A stretch of 6,383 nt of DNA, taken from Acidimicrobiaceae bacterium (GTDB taxonomy: Bacteria; Actinomycetota; Acidimicrobiia; Acidimicrobiales; Aldehydirespiratoraceae). The stretch's first letter is position 1. Every line of letters starts with the position of its first letter. The notes beneath the pieces were generated by a model that saw only the letters and a program-made list of their open reading frames with translations, ran no database searches and had not been told where the DNA came from. Below are positions 1-6,246 of this stretch, in pieces. Position numbers and translations under genes: made by a program. The DNA lies in contig VXNG01000088.1 in the NCBI GenBank assembly GCA_009840695.1, positions 1 to 6,383 on the forward strand. The letters run 5' to 3'.

Positions 1-532
1 CCACCTCGAGGTAGCGCTCAACGCTGAAGATCAACGTGACATTGATGCTGTTGCCTTCGGCGATCATCTGGGAGATGGGAGCGAGACCCTCCGCCGTTCC
101 CGGGATCTTCACGTAGAGGTTGGGAAGCGCGAGCTGATCGTGCAGGTTCCGGGCCGCTTCGGCGGTGGCTTCGCCGTTTCGGGCCAGATCGGGCGCGACC
201 TCCACCGACACGTAGCCGTCGAGGCCCTCGGACTCGTCGTAGACGGATCGCAGGACCGCGGCCGCAGCCGATATGTCGGAGGTGACCAGGCGCCAGTAGG
301 ACGACTCGACGTCGAGCCCGGCATCGATGGAGGACCGGAACTCGTCGTCGTAGTCGGCGGTGGCGGTGATGGCCTTCTGGAATATCGACGGGTTCGACGT
401 CAGGCCCCGGACACCCTGCCGGACCCATCTCTGGAGGTCCCCGCCGGTGATCCAGCCCCTGCGGATGTTGTCCAGCCAGGGACTCTGGCCGCAACGGTCA
501 TAGAGCTCGTGCAGTCTGGTGGTCGCAGTCAT
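1..532 (-). CDS. tal: Transaldolase, N-terminal part (runs off left edge)
   Basis: Cytosolic transaldolase moves a dihydroxyacetone unit from sedoheptulose-7-phosphate to glyceraldehyde-3-phosphate in the non-oxidative pentose phosphate pathway. Only the first 177 codons lie in the window; family members of this actinobacterial type are about 360-380 residues, so roughly the second half is missing because of the window edge, not a break. I read LTSNPSIFQKAI at residues 44-55, the first transaldolase signature, GYVSVEVAP at 106-114, and NLYVKIPGTAEG at 138-149, where Lys142 matches the Schiff-base lysine. INVTLIFSVERY follows at 163-174. The ATG at 532-530 is preceded by GAGGAGGG with a 10-nt gap. 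The gene starts 22 bp after the transketolase stop, in the same direction, so the two are probably one transcript. The family assignment is secure. Confidence 0.96.
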   Translation of the reverse strand, partial: MTATTRLHELYDRCGQSPWLDNIRRGWITGGDLQRWVRQGVRGLTSNPSIFQKAITATADYDDEFRSSIDAGLDVESSYWRLVTSDISAAAAVLRSVYDESEGLDGYVSVEVAPDLARNGEATAEAARNLHDQLALPNLYVKIPGTAEGLAPISQMIAEGNSINVTLIFSVERYLEV

Positions 533-542
533 CTCGCGTCGG

Positions 543-550
543 CCCTCCTC
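543..550 (-). promoter_or_regulatory. Ribosome binding site of tal
   Basis: GAGGAGGG on the minus strand lies 10 nt before the tal ATG and just after the tkt stop codon. It fixes the tal start and shows that tal can load its own ribosomes even though it is probably co-transcribed with tkt. Confidence 0.7.
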
Positions 551-554
551 GACA

Positions 555-2528
555 TCACAGCGCGGCTCTCCGGCCTGCGCCGGCCAGCAGGGCCCGGGCC
601 CTGTCGGCCACGTTGGATGCGGAGATCCCGAGCTTCTCCATCACCACCGCGCCGGGTGCCGAGGCACCGAAGCGGTCGATGCCCACCGCTTCGTCGGTCC
701 ACCGGCTCCAACCCATTGTGCTGCCCGCCTCCACCGCCAGTGACGGGAGGTCGGGCCGCAGGACCCGGGCCTGCTCGGAGTAGGGCTGCTCGGCGAACAG
801 CTCCCATGACGGCAGCGACACCACCCGGGCTGCGACTCCTTCGGTGGCCAGGATCGCGGCCGCGTCGCAGCACACCGCCACCTCGCTGCCCGTCCCCACC
901 AGCGTCAGGCTGGGCTCTGCGGGCTCCAGCAGCGCGTAGCCGCCCGACGAGACCGCGTCGGCCCGGGTCCCCTCGAGCACGGGTACGTCCTGGCGGGTGA
1001 GGATCAACGCGGTCGGCCCCTCGGACTCCACCGCAATCCTCCAGGCCCCCACCGTCTCGGTGGCGTCCGCGGGCCTGATCACCCGCAGGTTCGGGATGGC
1101 TCGCAGCGAGGCGAGGTGCTCGATCGGCTGGTGGGTGGGGCCGTCCTCTCCCACGCCCACCGAGTCGTGGCTCCACACGAAGACGACCTTGGCTTCCGAC
1201 AGCGCGGCGAGCCGCACCGCGGGCCGCATGTAGTCGGCGAACACCAGGAACGTGCCCACCACCGGTATGGCGCCGCCGTGCAGGGCCATGCCGTTGGCGA
1301 TGGCCCCCATGGCGTGCTCCCGCACGCCGAAGTAGATCTGCCGGCCGCCCGGACCGCGGGCCGAGAACACCCCGCCGTCGGTGATGGCCGTGCCGGTGTT
1401 GCCGGTCAGGTCGGCGCCGCCGCCGGTGAGTCCGGGAACCACCGGCAGCAGGGCCTGCAGGGCGGCGCTGGAGGCCTTGCGGGTGGCGACCGACTGGCCC
1501 GGCTCAAATGACGGCAGCGAGTCCTCCCAGCCGGCACGGCCGGTCGCGGCCAGGCACGCCTCGAGGCCGTCGCGGTCGCCGTCGAAGGCGGCGGCGCGGG
1601 CCTCCCAGGCGAAGCGCTCGTCCTGGCCGGCGGTCCCGGCGCGGCGGTAGTAGTCGAGCACCCCGGAAGGAACATGAAACGTCTCCGCGGCGGGCAGTCC
1701 CATCAAGTCCTTGGTGGCTGCGATCTCCTCGTCGAAGATGGCGTAGCCGTGCGCGGCCGGAGTGCCCGACGCTTGCGGCGCTGGCGCGGCAATCACCGAA
1801 CGCAGGATCACCAACGACGGGCGGTCCTCGACGGCGGCCGCATCGCGCAGCCCGGCTTCCAGCCCGTCGAGGTCCTCGGCCGCCTCGCCGAGCTCGATGA
1901 CATGCCAGCCGTAGGCCCGGAAGCGGGCCGCGGCGTCGTCGGAGAGGGCCAGATCGGTGCCGCCGTCGATGGTGACCTCGTTGTCGTCGTAGACCACCAC
2001 CAGCCGACCCAGGCCAAGGTGTCCCGCCAGCGAAGCAGCCTCGTGGCTGACCCCCTCGGACAGGTCGCCGTCACCGGCGATCACGAAGATGCGGTGGTCG
2101 CAGACATCGGCGCCGTAGCGGGTTCGCATCTGGCTCTCAGCGATGGCCATGCCCACTGCGTTGGCGATGCCCTGACCGAGCGGGCCGGTGGTCACCTCCA
2201 CCCCGGGGGTGCAGCCGACCTCGGGATGGCCGGGCGTGGGCGACCCCCACTGCCGGAAGTTCCTCAGATCCTCGAGAGTCAAGCCGTGGCCGGTCAGGTA
2301 GAGCATGGCGTACTGCAGGATCGAGGCGTGACCGGCTGAGAGCACGAACCGGTCCCGGTCGGGCCAGTCCGGCCGCTGGGCGTCGTAGCGCATGATCCGG
2401 GTCCACAGCACATGGGCCAGCGGAGCCAGGGCCATGGCGGTGCCCTGGTGGCCCGAGCGGGCCGCGTGGGGCGCGTCCATGGCCAGCGTCTTTATGACGT
2501 TGATTCCCAGCCTCTCGATGGAAGTCAC
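555..2528 (-). CDS. tkt: Transketolase
   Basis: Thiamine-diphosphate enzyme that transfers two-carbon ketol units between sugar phosphates in the cytosolic pentose phosphate pathway. It is 657 residues, normal for the family (about 650-700). The N-terminal ThDP/PP domain holds SGHQG (His27), SAGH (His67), GHPEVG (His101), PLGQG (116-120) and the metal/diphosphate motif GDGDLSEG at 152-159 with its partner Asn183; His260 matches another conserved active-site histidine. The Pyr domain holds VREHAMGAIANGMALHGG at 402-419, where Glu404 is the catalytic glutamate that activates thiamine, and DGPTHQPIEHL at 462-472. A C-terminal domain ends at Leu657. The start is a GTG; GGAG sits 9 nt upstream, and the next in-frame methionine, Met18, would cut into the conserved N-terminus. 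Transaldolase follows after 22 bp. All catalytic residues I can place are intact. Confidence 0.97.
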   Translation of the reverse strand: MTSIERLGINVIKTLAMDAPHAARSGHQGTAMALAPLAHVLWTRIMRYDAQRPDWPDRDRFVLSAGHASILQYAMLYLTGHGLTLEDLRNFRQWGSPTPGHPEVGCTPGVEVTTGPLGQGIANAVGMAIAESQMRTRYGADVCDHRIFVIAGDGDLSEGVSHEAASLAGHLGLGRLVVVYDDNEVTIDGGTDLALSDDAAARFRAYGWHVIELGEAAEDLDGLEAGLRDAAAVEDRPSLVILRSVIAAPAPQASGTPAAHGYAIFDEEIAATKDLMGLPAAETFHVPSGVLDYYRRAGTAGQDERFAWEARAAAFDGDRDGLEACLAATGRAGWEDSLPSFEPGQSVATRKASSAALQALLPVVPGLTGGGADLTGNTGTAITDGGVFSARGPGGRQIYFGVREHAMGAIANGMALHGGAIPVVGTFLVFADYMRPAVRLAALSEAKVVFVWSHDSVGVGEDGPTHQPIEHLASLRAIPNLRVIRPADATETVGAWRIAVESEGPTALILTRQDVPVLEGTRADAVSSGGYALLEPAEPSLTLVGTGSEVAVCCDAAAILATEGVAARVVSLPSWELFAEQPYSEQARVLRPDLPSLAVEAGSTMGWSRWTDEAVGIDRFGASAPGAVVMEKLGISASNVADRARALLAGAGRRAAL

Positions 2529-2647
2529 CGGCCCTCACTCCGCGCGCCCTCCGCGCCCGCGCGGTTACCCAAAGCCAGTGACGGGGCCCGGGGGGGGCAG
2601 GTTTAGGGGGCGGGGCGCCGCGGCCCCGGTTCCGGGGGAGGCAACAG
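2529..2647. other. GC-rich gap with overlapping inverted repeats
   Basis: This non-coding gap lies between the stop of the uncharacterised gene and the transketolase start, both on the minus strand. It holds a perfect 6-bp inverted repeat, CCCCGG-TT-CCGGGG (2624-2637), that overlaps a second one, GGGGC/GCCCC (2612-2616 with 2623-2627); the two cannot form together. A run of eight G lies at 2590-2597. On the minus strand the hairpins come 10-35 nt after the TAG stop, where a terminator would sit, but no T-tract follows, so intrinsic termination is only a possibility. The transketolase promoter, if separate, would also be here; I find no convincing -35/-10 pair. Confidence 0.35.
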
Positions 2648-3034
2648 CTAGTCCGGGGGCGGCAGCAGGGTGTAGGGGACCACGGTCACCGGTCCGGTGT
2701 CGATGCGAGCCCGGGCCTCGACCGTGCCGTAATCGGTGAACTCGAGTTCGGCCCGGACCAGCCGGTAGTTGAACTTCCCCGGCTCCACCTGCAGCGGCTG
2801 CACGTTGCGGGCTATCCGCTCCTCGCCCCGGAAATAGGCGACCTCCAAGGCCCCGACGCCGGGTTCGTCGGACGCGCAGCGAACGATCACCACCAGGTGG
2901 GGGGCCCACACCAGCGGCAGTTCGGTGGGGGCGACCGCCGAGAACTGCACGCCGGTCAGGTCGATGCGGGTGGACGGTCCCGGCACCTGGCGGAGCTGGA
3001 TGTCGTCGATGAACAAGGCAGCCACGATGTCCAT
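2648..3034 (-). CDS. Uncharacterised 128-residue beta-rich protein
   Basis: A small, probably cytosolic protein with no signal peptide or membrane helix. The N-terminus reads MDIVAALFIDDIQLRQVPG, followed by RIDLTGVQFSAVAP and PLVWAPHLVVIVRC (40-53), then alternating hydrophobic strands up to TVVPYTLLPPP at the end, so the fold is likely mostly beta. The layout recalls the small DUF6941-type bacterial proteins, which open with a similar 'ALF..D.....G..DLTGV' segment, but I make that link from memory and hold it loosely; no catalytic motif is visible and the role is unknown. The ATG has GAGGA 7 nt upstream (3042-3046), a good ribosome site. It points away from the carboxypeptidase gene and towards tkt, about 120 bp on. 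Codon use looks like that of its neighbours. Confidence 0.8.
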   Translation of the reverse strand: MDIVAALFIDDIQLRQVPGPSTRIDLTGVQFSAVAPTELPLVWAPHLVVIVRCASDEPGVGALEVAYFRGEERIARNVQPLQVEPGKFNYRLVRAELEFTDYGTVEARARIDTGPVTVVPYTLLPPPD

Positions 3035-3113
3035 GGTCGGGTCCTCGCTTGGGCGGCTTCAGGGTTCCCCGACGCTACCGAGACAATCCACGCACCTGGC
3101 CGGGCGGCGTACG
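3035..3113. promoter_or_regulatory. Divergent intergenic promoter region
   Basis: These 79 bp separate two divergent genes, so they should carry promoters for both. On the plus strand TACGAT (3110-3115) fits a -10 element, but no good -35 lies 16-19 bp upstream. On the minus strand TAGCGT fits the loose TANNNT pattern, again without a clear -35. The region itself is inferred from gene orientation; the exact elements are guesses. Confidence 0.4.
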
Positions 3114-3115
3114 AT
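3110..3115 (+). promoter_or_regulatory. Possible -10 element of the carboxypeptidase gene
   Basis: TACGAT followed by seven bases and then the ATG at 3123. A transcript starting at that A would be leaderless, a common arrangement in Actinobacteria. It overlaps the other possible start, the ATG at 3114. The -35 region is weak, so this rests on one hexamer and its spacing. Confidence 0.25.
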
Positions 3116-4736
3116 GGCGAGGATGCGTCGAATCCTGGTTTCGATCCTGCTGGCCGCGCTGGCGACCACTGCGGTCGGGTCGTATGTCCAGGCCCGGCGC
3201 ATCAACGCCGACTCCGATCCGGGCTGGGTCGAAGACGCCGGTCCCCCCCAAATGGTGGTGGGCACGCCTCTGCTGAGCGTGCGCCGGACGCCGTCGTGGC
3301 TGTCGGGCCCGGTCACCGAAGCCCGTCTCTTCGAGCGGCTCACCGACGTGGCTGAACTCCCGAGCGCCCCGCCGCAGACTTGCCTGGCCGTCTACCGCAA
3401 TGGCGAGCCCATCCTGAGCGAGCAGGCCGAAGTGCCGCTCGTGCCGTCCTCGCTGATGAAGATCGTCACCGCGGCCGTGATCCTCGAGACGGCAGGATCG
3501 GAGGCGACTTTCGCCACTGAAGCCTTCGTGCGTTCCGCGGACCTGAACTCCGCCTCCGGCGGCGTGCTCACCGGCGACATCTTCCTGGTGGGACGGGGCG
3601 ATCCGGTTCTGTCGACGCTCTCGTACATACGGCGATTCCCGGAGCCCATGGCCCACACCGACTTCACCGATCTGGCCGTCCAGGCCTCAGCGAGCCTGCG
3701 CGATCGGGGCATCGCCAGGATCGAGGGCCGCGTCCTGGCCGACGAGTCGCGTTTCCCTGAAGCGGAGCGGGACTACTCCGGCCAGATCGTCCAGCCCAGC
3801 AACCAGCCCATCTGGAAGCAGTCCTATGTCAACAGCAATCAAGTCGGCCCTCTGTCCGCGCTGCTGCTCAACGACGGATACGTGTCCTTCCCCGCTTCGG
3901 CGGACTATGCCGGCAGGCGACAGAACGTGCGAGCCACCGATCCCGCGCTTCACGCGGCCCAGGTGCTGGACGGGCTGATCGAGTCCCGCGGCGTCCTCGT
4001 GTCGGCGCCGGCCGGCAAGGGCACCGCGCCGGCGCGGTCGGAGCTCTTCTCGCTGGGCAGCGTCGAGTCGCCGCCGATGTCCGAGATCGTGGCCCGGATG
4101 CTGCGCTACTCGGACAACACCACGGCCGAGATGCTCCTCAAGGACATTGGCAGGCGATTCTCGGGCTCGGCGCGCGCCGACGCGGTCACCGATGTCCACG
4201 ATGTGCTGGAGCGACTGCTGGGCATCCCGACCACCGGGATCGTCATTGCCGACGGATCGGGGCTGTCGCTGCACAACCGGCTGACCTGCGACCTGATCAC
4301 CCGGCTGTTGCTGCGGGCCGGTCCCGACTCGCCGTTGGTGACGGGGCTGGCCGTGGTGGGGGAGAGCGGCACCCTGCGGGAATGCGAGGCAGAACCGCAG
4401 GCCTCCGACGAGACGGCCACACCGGCGACCGCCGATGCCGGCGCCGCCACCGGCGACGCGGCAGACGGCCCGGTGTGGGCCAAGAGCGGAACGCTGAACG
4501 ATGTGTCGGCCATCGCGGGGGTGACGGTGGCTCGAAACGGCGACGTGCTCACGTTCGCGCTGATCTCCAACCGCGAGGGACTGATCTTCGACCTCGGCTT
4601 CTGCAACGACTTGCAGCGAGGTCTGATCTCGGCCGCGGCGGGCCATCCCTACGGACCTTCATCGGCCGACGCTCTGCTCCATCCGAAGCCCGCGAGGGCG
4701 CCGGTAGTGGACACAGGCGCCGCCAACGGCCAGTAG
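3114..4736 (+). CDS. dacB: D-alanyl-D-alanine carboxypeptidase, PBP4/DacB type (peptidase S13)
   Basis: Exported penicillin-binding protein that trims or cuts peptidoglycan peptides (DD-carboxypeptidase/endopeptidase). It has 540 residues. A basic start (MARMRR) and hydrophobic stretch to about residue 27 form a signal peptide or membrane anchor. The three serine-acyltransferase motifs are in order: SLMK at 113-116 (nucleophile Ser113, Lys116), SDN at 333-335 and KSG at 457-459 (usual KTG); ADGSGLSLHNR at 379-389 is typical of the family. The 220 residues between the first two motifs match the large insert that marks PBP4 proteins. An acidic, Ala/Thr-rich stretch of about 30 residues (424-453) precedes KSG and is unusual. 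The start could also be the ATG at 3123 (MRRILVS); neither has a strong ribosome site. Upstream in-frame starts inside the divergent gene are unlikely. A LON-domain gene follows after 16 bp. Confidence 0.93.
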   Translation: MARMRRILVSILLAALATTAVGSYVQARRINADSDPGWVEDAGPPQMVVGTPLLSVRRTPSWLSGPVTEARLFERLTDVAELPSAPPQTCLAVYRNGEPILSEQAEVPLVPSSLMKIVTAAVILETAGSEATFATEAFVRSADLNSASGGVLTGDIFLVGRGDPVLSTLSYIRRFPEPMAHTDFTDLAVQASASLRDRGIARIEGRVLADESRFPEAERDYSGQIVQPSNQPIWKQSYVNSNQVGPLSALLLNDGYVSFPASADYAGRRQNVRATDPALHAAQVLDGLIESRGVLVSAPAGKGTAPARSELFSLGSVESPPMSEIVARMLRYSDNTTAEMLLKDIGRRFSGSARADAVTDVHDVLERLLGIPTTGIVIADGSGLSLHNRLTCDLITRLLLRAGPDSPLVTGLAVVGESGTLRECEAEPQASDETATPATADAGAATGDAADGPVWAKSGTLNDVSAIAGVTVARNGDVLTFALISNREGLIFDLGFCNDLQRGLISAAAGHPYGPSSADALLHPKPARAPVVDTGAANGQ

Positions 4737-4752
4737 AGCCGGCGCTGGGACC

Positions 4753-5400
4753 ATGGCTACGCCGATGTTCCCGCTCCAGTCGGTCCTCCTGCCCGGGATG
4801 CCCCTGCCGCTCCATGTCTTCGAGCCGCGCTATGTGGCCATGCTCGACACCGTTGTGGAGACGGACAACGAGATGGGCGTCGTGCTGATCGAGCGGGGCC
4901 GGGAGGTCGGGGGCGGCGATGTGCGGTGCGATGTCGGCACCATGGCCCGCGTGGTGGAGACGCAGGAGTTGTCCGACGGCCGGCTGCTGGTGATGGCGCT
5001 GGGAGTCCGCCGCATCCGGGTGCGGCGGTGGCTTCCCGATGACCCGTACCCTTGCGCTGAGACCGAGGACTGGCCCGACGAGCCCGAAGATGGGGCACCA
5101 GAGGCCCCTGAACTGCTCCGCCGGCTGTCGGGTCTGGTCTCGGAGGCCCGCAGCTTGGCCCGGCGTCTCGAGATCACACCCGGGCCGCCGCATCCGGCAG
5201 CCGAAGTGGTTCCTGTCGATGTGGGCCGCGACGTGTCCCAGGCCTCCTACCGGGCCGCGGCTCTTGCTCCACTCGGCCCGCTCGACCGCTACGAGGTGCT
5301 TCGCACGCCGGGCGCCGGCCAGCGGCTCGCCGTCGCGCACCGTGTCGTGGCCGACGCCGTCGAGTTCTTGAAGGCCCGGATCGAGCTGGGCACCGGGTAG
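4753..5400 (+). CDS. Stand-alone LON substrate-binding domain protein
   Basis: A 215-residue cytosolic protein made of the Lon N-terminal, substrate-binding type domain (PF02190 family) without the AAA+ ATPase or serine protease domains of Lon. The family pattern is clear at the N-terminus: FPLQSVLLPGMPLPLHVFEPRY at 6-27 is the hallmark, followed by MGVVLIERGREVGGG at 41-55, VGTMARVVE (61-69) and DGRLLVMALGVRRIRV (75-90). An acidic linker (ETEDWPDEPEDG, 103-114) leads to a helical C-terminal part ending in VADAVEFLKARIELG. Such proteins are widespread in bacteria and their role is not settled; binding of unfolded or specific protein clients is usually supposed. The ATG is 16 bp after the carboxypeptidase stop with only a weak ribosome site (GGGA very close), so translation may be coupled. 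Family assignment is firm, function is open. Confidence 0.92.
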   Translation: MATPMFPLQSVLLPGMPLPLHVFEPRYVAMLDTVVETDNEMGVVLIERGREVGGGDVRCDVGTMARVVETQELSDGRLLVMALGVRRIRVRRWLPDDPYPCAETEDWPDEPEDGAPEAPELLRRLSGLVSEARSLARRLEITPGPPHPAAEVVPVDVGRDVSQASYRAAALAPLGPLDRYEVLRTPGAGQRLAVAHRVVADAVEFLKARIELGTG

Positions 5401-5478
5401 CGTGAGGGCCTGAGTGGCCCGTTAGCGAAGCGAACAAGAGCGGGCAACCAGCTCGCTGAAGGGCCGGAGGGACCAGGT
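5401..5478 (+). promoter_or_regulatory. Structured spacer/leader before the small-gene cluster
   Basis: This 78-bp gap can form a long hairpin. Bases 5416-5428 pair with 5453-5465 (GGCCCGTTAGCGA with TCGCTGAAGGGCC) in 12 of 13 positions, one of them a G-U pair; with a bulged A5429, two more pairs follow (5430-5431 with 5451-5452). The loop is 19 nt. The 3' foot of the stem ends at 5465, the base before the GGAGGG ribosome site. A competing small hairpin, GGGCC-TGAGT-GGCCC (5406-5420), uses the same GGCCC arm. The pairing is seen directly; a regulatory role, or a role as a processed or terminated 3' end of the upstream gene, is inference. No T-tract follows. Confidence 0.45.
5466..5471 (+). 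promoter_or_regulatory. Ribosome binding site deciding a TTG start
   Basis: GGAGGG stands 7 nt before the TTG at 5479. It is a strong, well-placed Shine-Dalgarno sequence and is the reason to accept TTG as the start of the following membrane-protein gene rather than a later ATG inside its first membrane helix. Confidence 0.75.
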
Positions 5479-5778
5479 TTGGCACGCAGGCAGGGCGTAG
5501 CAGAAGTCGTGGACCTGGTGAAGGCCTACGTGCGTCAAGAGTTGCTCGGTCCGCTGCGGGGCGCGGGCCGATGGGTGTCGATGGGCCTGGCCGGAAGTGT
5601 TGCGCTGGTGGTGGGGATGGTTCTGCTGCTGCTCTCGCTGCTCCGCGCCCTGCAGACCGAGACGGGCGCCACCTTCGAAGGGAACCGGTCGTGGATTCCC
5701 TACCTGATCGCGGTCGGCGCCCTCGTCGCGGTCATCGCGGCGCTGTTGCGCCAGGTCGGCAAGCGAGGCCTGCGGTGA
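5479..5778 (+). CDS. Small two-helix membrane protein, phage-holin-family-like
   Basis: A 99-residue inner-membrane protein. An amphipathic N-terminal helix (VAEVVDLVKAYVRQELLGPL, 7-26) is followed by two membrane helices at about 33-55 and 73-91, joined by a polar loop (TETGATFEGNRS), and a basic tail (RQVGKRGLR). This plan fits the actinobacterial 'phage holin family' proteins (PF07332-like), which despite the name are ordinary chromosomal genes and not evidence of a prophage; their function is unknown. The match is from topology and general look, so the family name is moderate. The start is TTG, backed by GGAGGG 7 nt upstream; the first internal ATG, residue 35, would remove the amphipathic helix. 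The stop overlaps the next start by 4 bp (GTGA), pointing to translational coupling. A folded leader precedes it. Confidence 0.85.
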   Translation: MARRQGVAEVVDLVKAYVRQELLGPLRGAGRWVSMGLAGSVALVVGMVLLLLSLLRALQTETGATFEGNRSWIPYLIAVGALVAVIAALLRQVGKRGLR

Positions 5779-5987
5779 CTGCGGAACCGGACCGGATCAC
5801 CCGTGACTCGCTGGCGGATGCGCTGCGCGACCTTCAAGCCGACATCGACCGGGACACCCAGCCGCTTCTCGTCAAGGTCGCCTACGGTGCGGCTGCGGCC
5901 GCGGGCGTCCTGATCGGCCTCGCCTACCTGTTGGGACGAAGGGCCGGCCGGCTTCGCAGGACTGTCGTAGAGGTGAGGCGGGTCTAG
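5775..5987 (+). CDS. Small one-helix membrane protein, unknown function
   Basis: A 70-residue protein starting at GTG, which overlaps the previous stop by 4 bp (GTGA). I chose this start because of that overlap and because upstream codons in this frame look like the shadow of the previous gene. The first half is charged and probably helical ([20 protein letters not shown], 8-27); a membrane helix follows at about 36-53 ([18 protein letters not shown]), then an Arg-rich tail ([17 protein letters not shown]). The layout of a charged helix and then one membrane span recalls DUF3618-like actinobacterial proteins, which are often neighbours of holin-family genes, but it lacks enough detail for a firm match. 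It is likely a partner of the preceding membrane protein. The tail is positive, so it should face the cytoplasm. Confidence 0.78.
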   Translation: MTAEPDRITRDSLADALRDLQADIDRDTQPLLVKVAYGAAAAAGVLIGLAYLLGRRAGRLRRTVVEVRRV

Positions 5988-5989
5988 GA

Positions 5990-6217
5990 ATGGGACTGGT
6001 CGGCGGCAAGGCAGCCGGAGCCTGGATCACACGCCAGGCCGTGCGACGCGGCCTGCTCGGCAGCTCGCGGCTGTGGTTCGCGGCCTTCGTCGCGCAGGGC
6101 GCGTTCAAGCTGGCGCGCCGGGCGATGGGACCGCGCGAGCCCACGACAGTGCTGGAGGAACGGATCGAGCCGGGTGCTGGAATCGAGATCCGGCATCTCA
6201 AGAGGAACCGCGGCTGA
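5990..6217 (+). CDS. Small basic protein, unknown function
   Basis: A 75-residue protein starting two bases after the previous stop. The start ATG has AGGTGAGG (5971-5978) upstream, a fair ribosome site although 11 nt away. The N-terminal half is basic and partly hydrophobic ([20 protein letters not shown], 7-26; [20 protein letters not shown], 27-46), possibly one short membrane or membrane-surface helix. The C-terminal part, [20 protein letters not shown] (52-71), looks like a short beta unit and is probably the conserved end. I do not recognise the family with confidence. The tight packing with the two preceding genes suggests that all three are made together and act at the membrane. Codon use is the same as in the neighbours. 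Confidence 0.75.
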   Translation: MGLVGGKAAGAWITRQAVRRGLLGSSRLWFAAFVAQGAFKLARRAMGPREPTTVLEERIEPGAGIEIRHLKRNRG

Positions 6218-6246
6218 GCCGCAAGAGGCCGAGACAGGCTGGTTCG

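Noticed and set aside
140..1000. Plus-strand frame of 286 codons across the tal-tkt junction
   Set aside because: It is antisense to two clear enzymes and its product is Pro/Arg/Ser-rich low complexity, typical of a GC-rich shadow frame.
1674..2339. Plus-strand frame of 221 codons inside transketolase
   Set aside because: It is antisense to conserved transketolase sequence, with no ribosome site and no recognisable domain.
2440..2450. Gln in place of Pro in the transketolase motif SGHQG (usual SGHPG)
   Set aside because: The catalytic His is kept and all other active-site residues are intact. I treat it as a lineage variant rather than a loss of function.
2925..3113. In-frame 5' extension of the carboxypeptidase gene by 63 codons
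   Set aside because: It runs antisense through the divergent 128-residue gene, places about 70 residues in front of a clear signal peptide, and has no ribosome site. The starts at 3114 or 3123 are better.
3687..4646. Long minus-strand reading frame (319 codons) opposite the carboxypeptidase gene
   Set aside because: It is an antisense shadow of a GC-rich gene. Its product is rich in Arg, Gly and His without any family pattern, while the plus strand carries all PBP4 motifs.
5401..5478. Intrinsic terminator after the LON-domain gene
   Set aside because: Hairpins are present but no T-run follows, and the next gene's ribosome site comes immediately after the stem. A leader structure is the more economical reading.
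5479..5778. A prophage lysis cassette, suggested by the holin-like protein
   Set aside because: No endolysin, integrase, phage structural gene or attachment site is nearby. Chromosomal holin-family proteins are common in Actinobacteria, and the neighbours are housekeeping-like.
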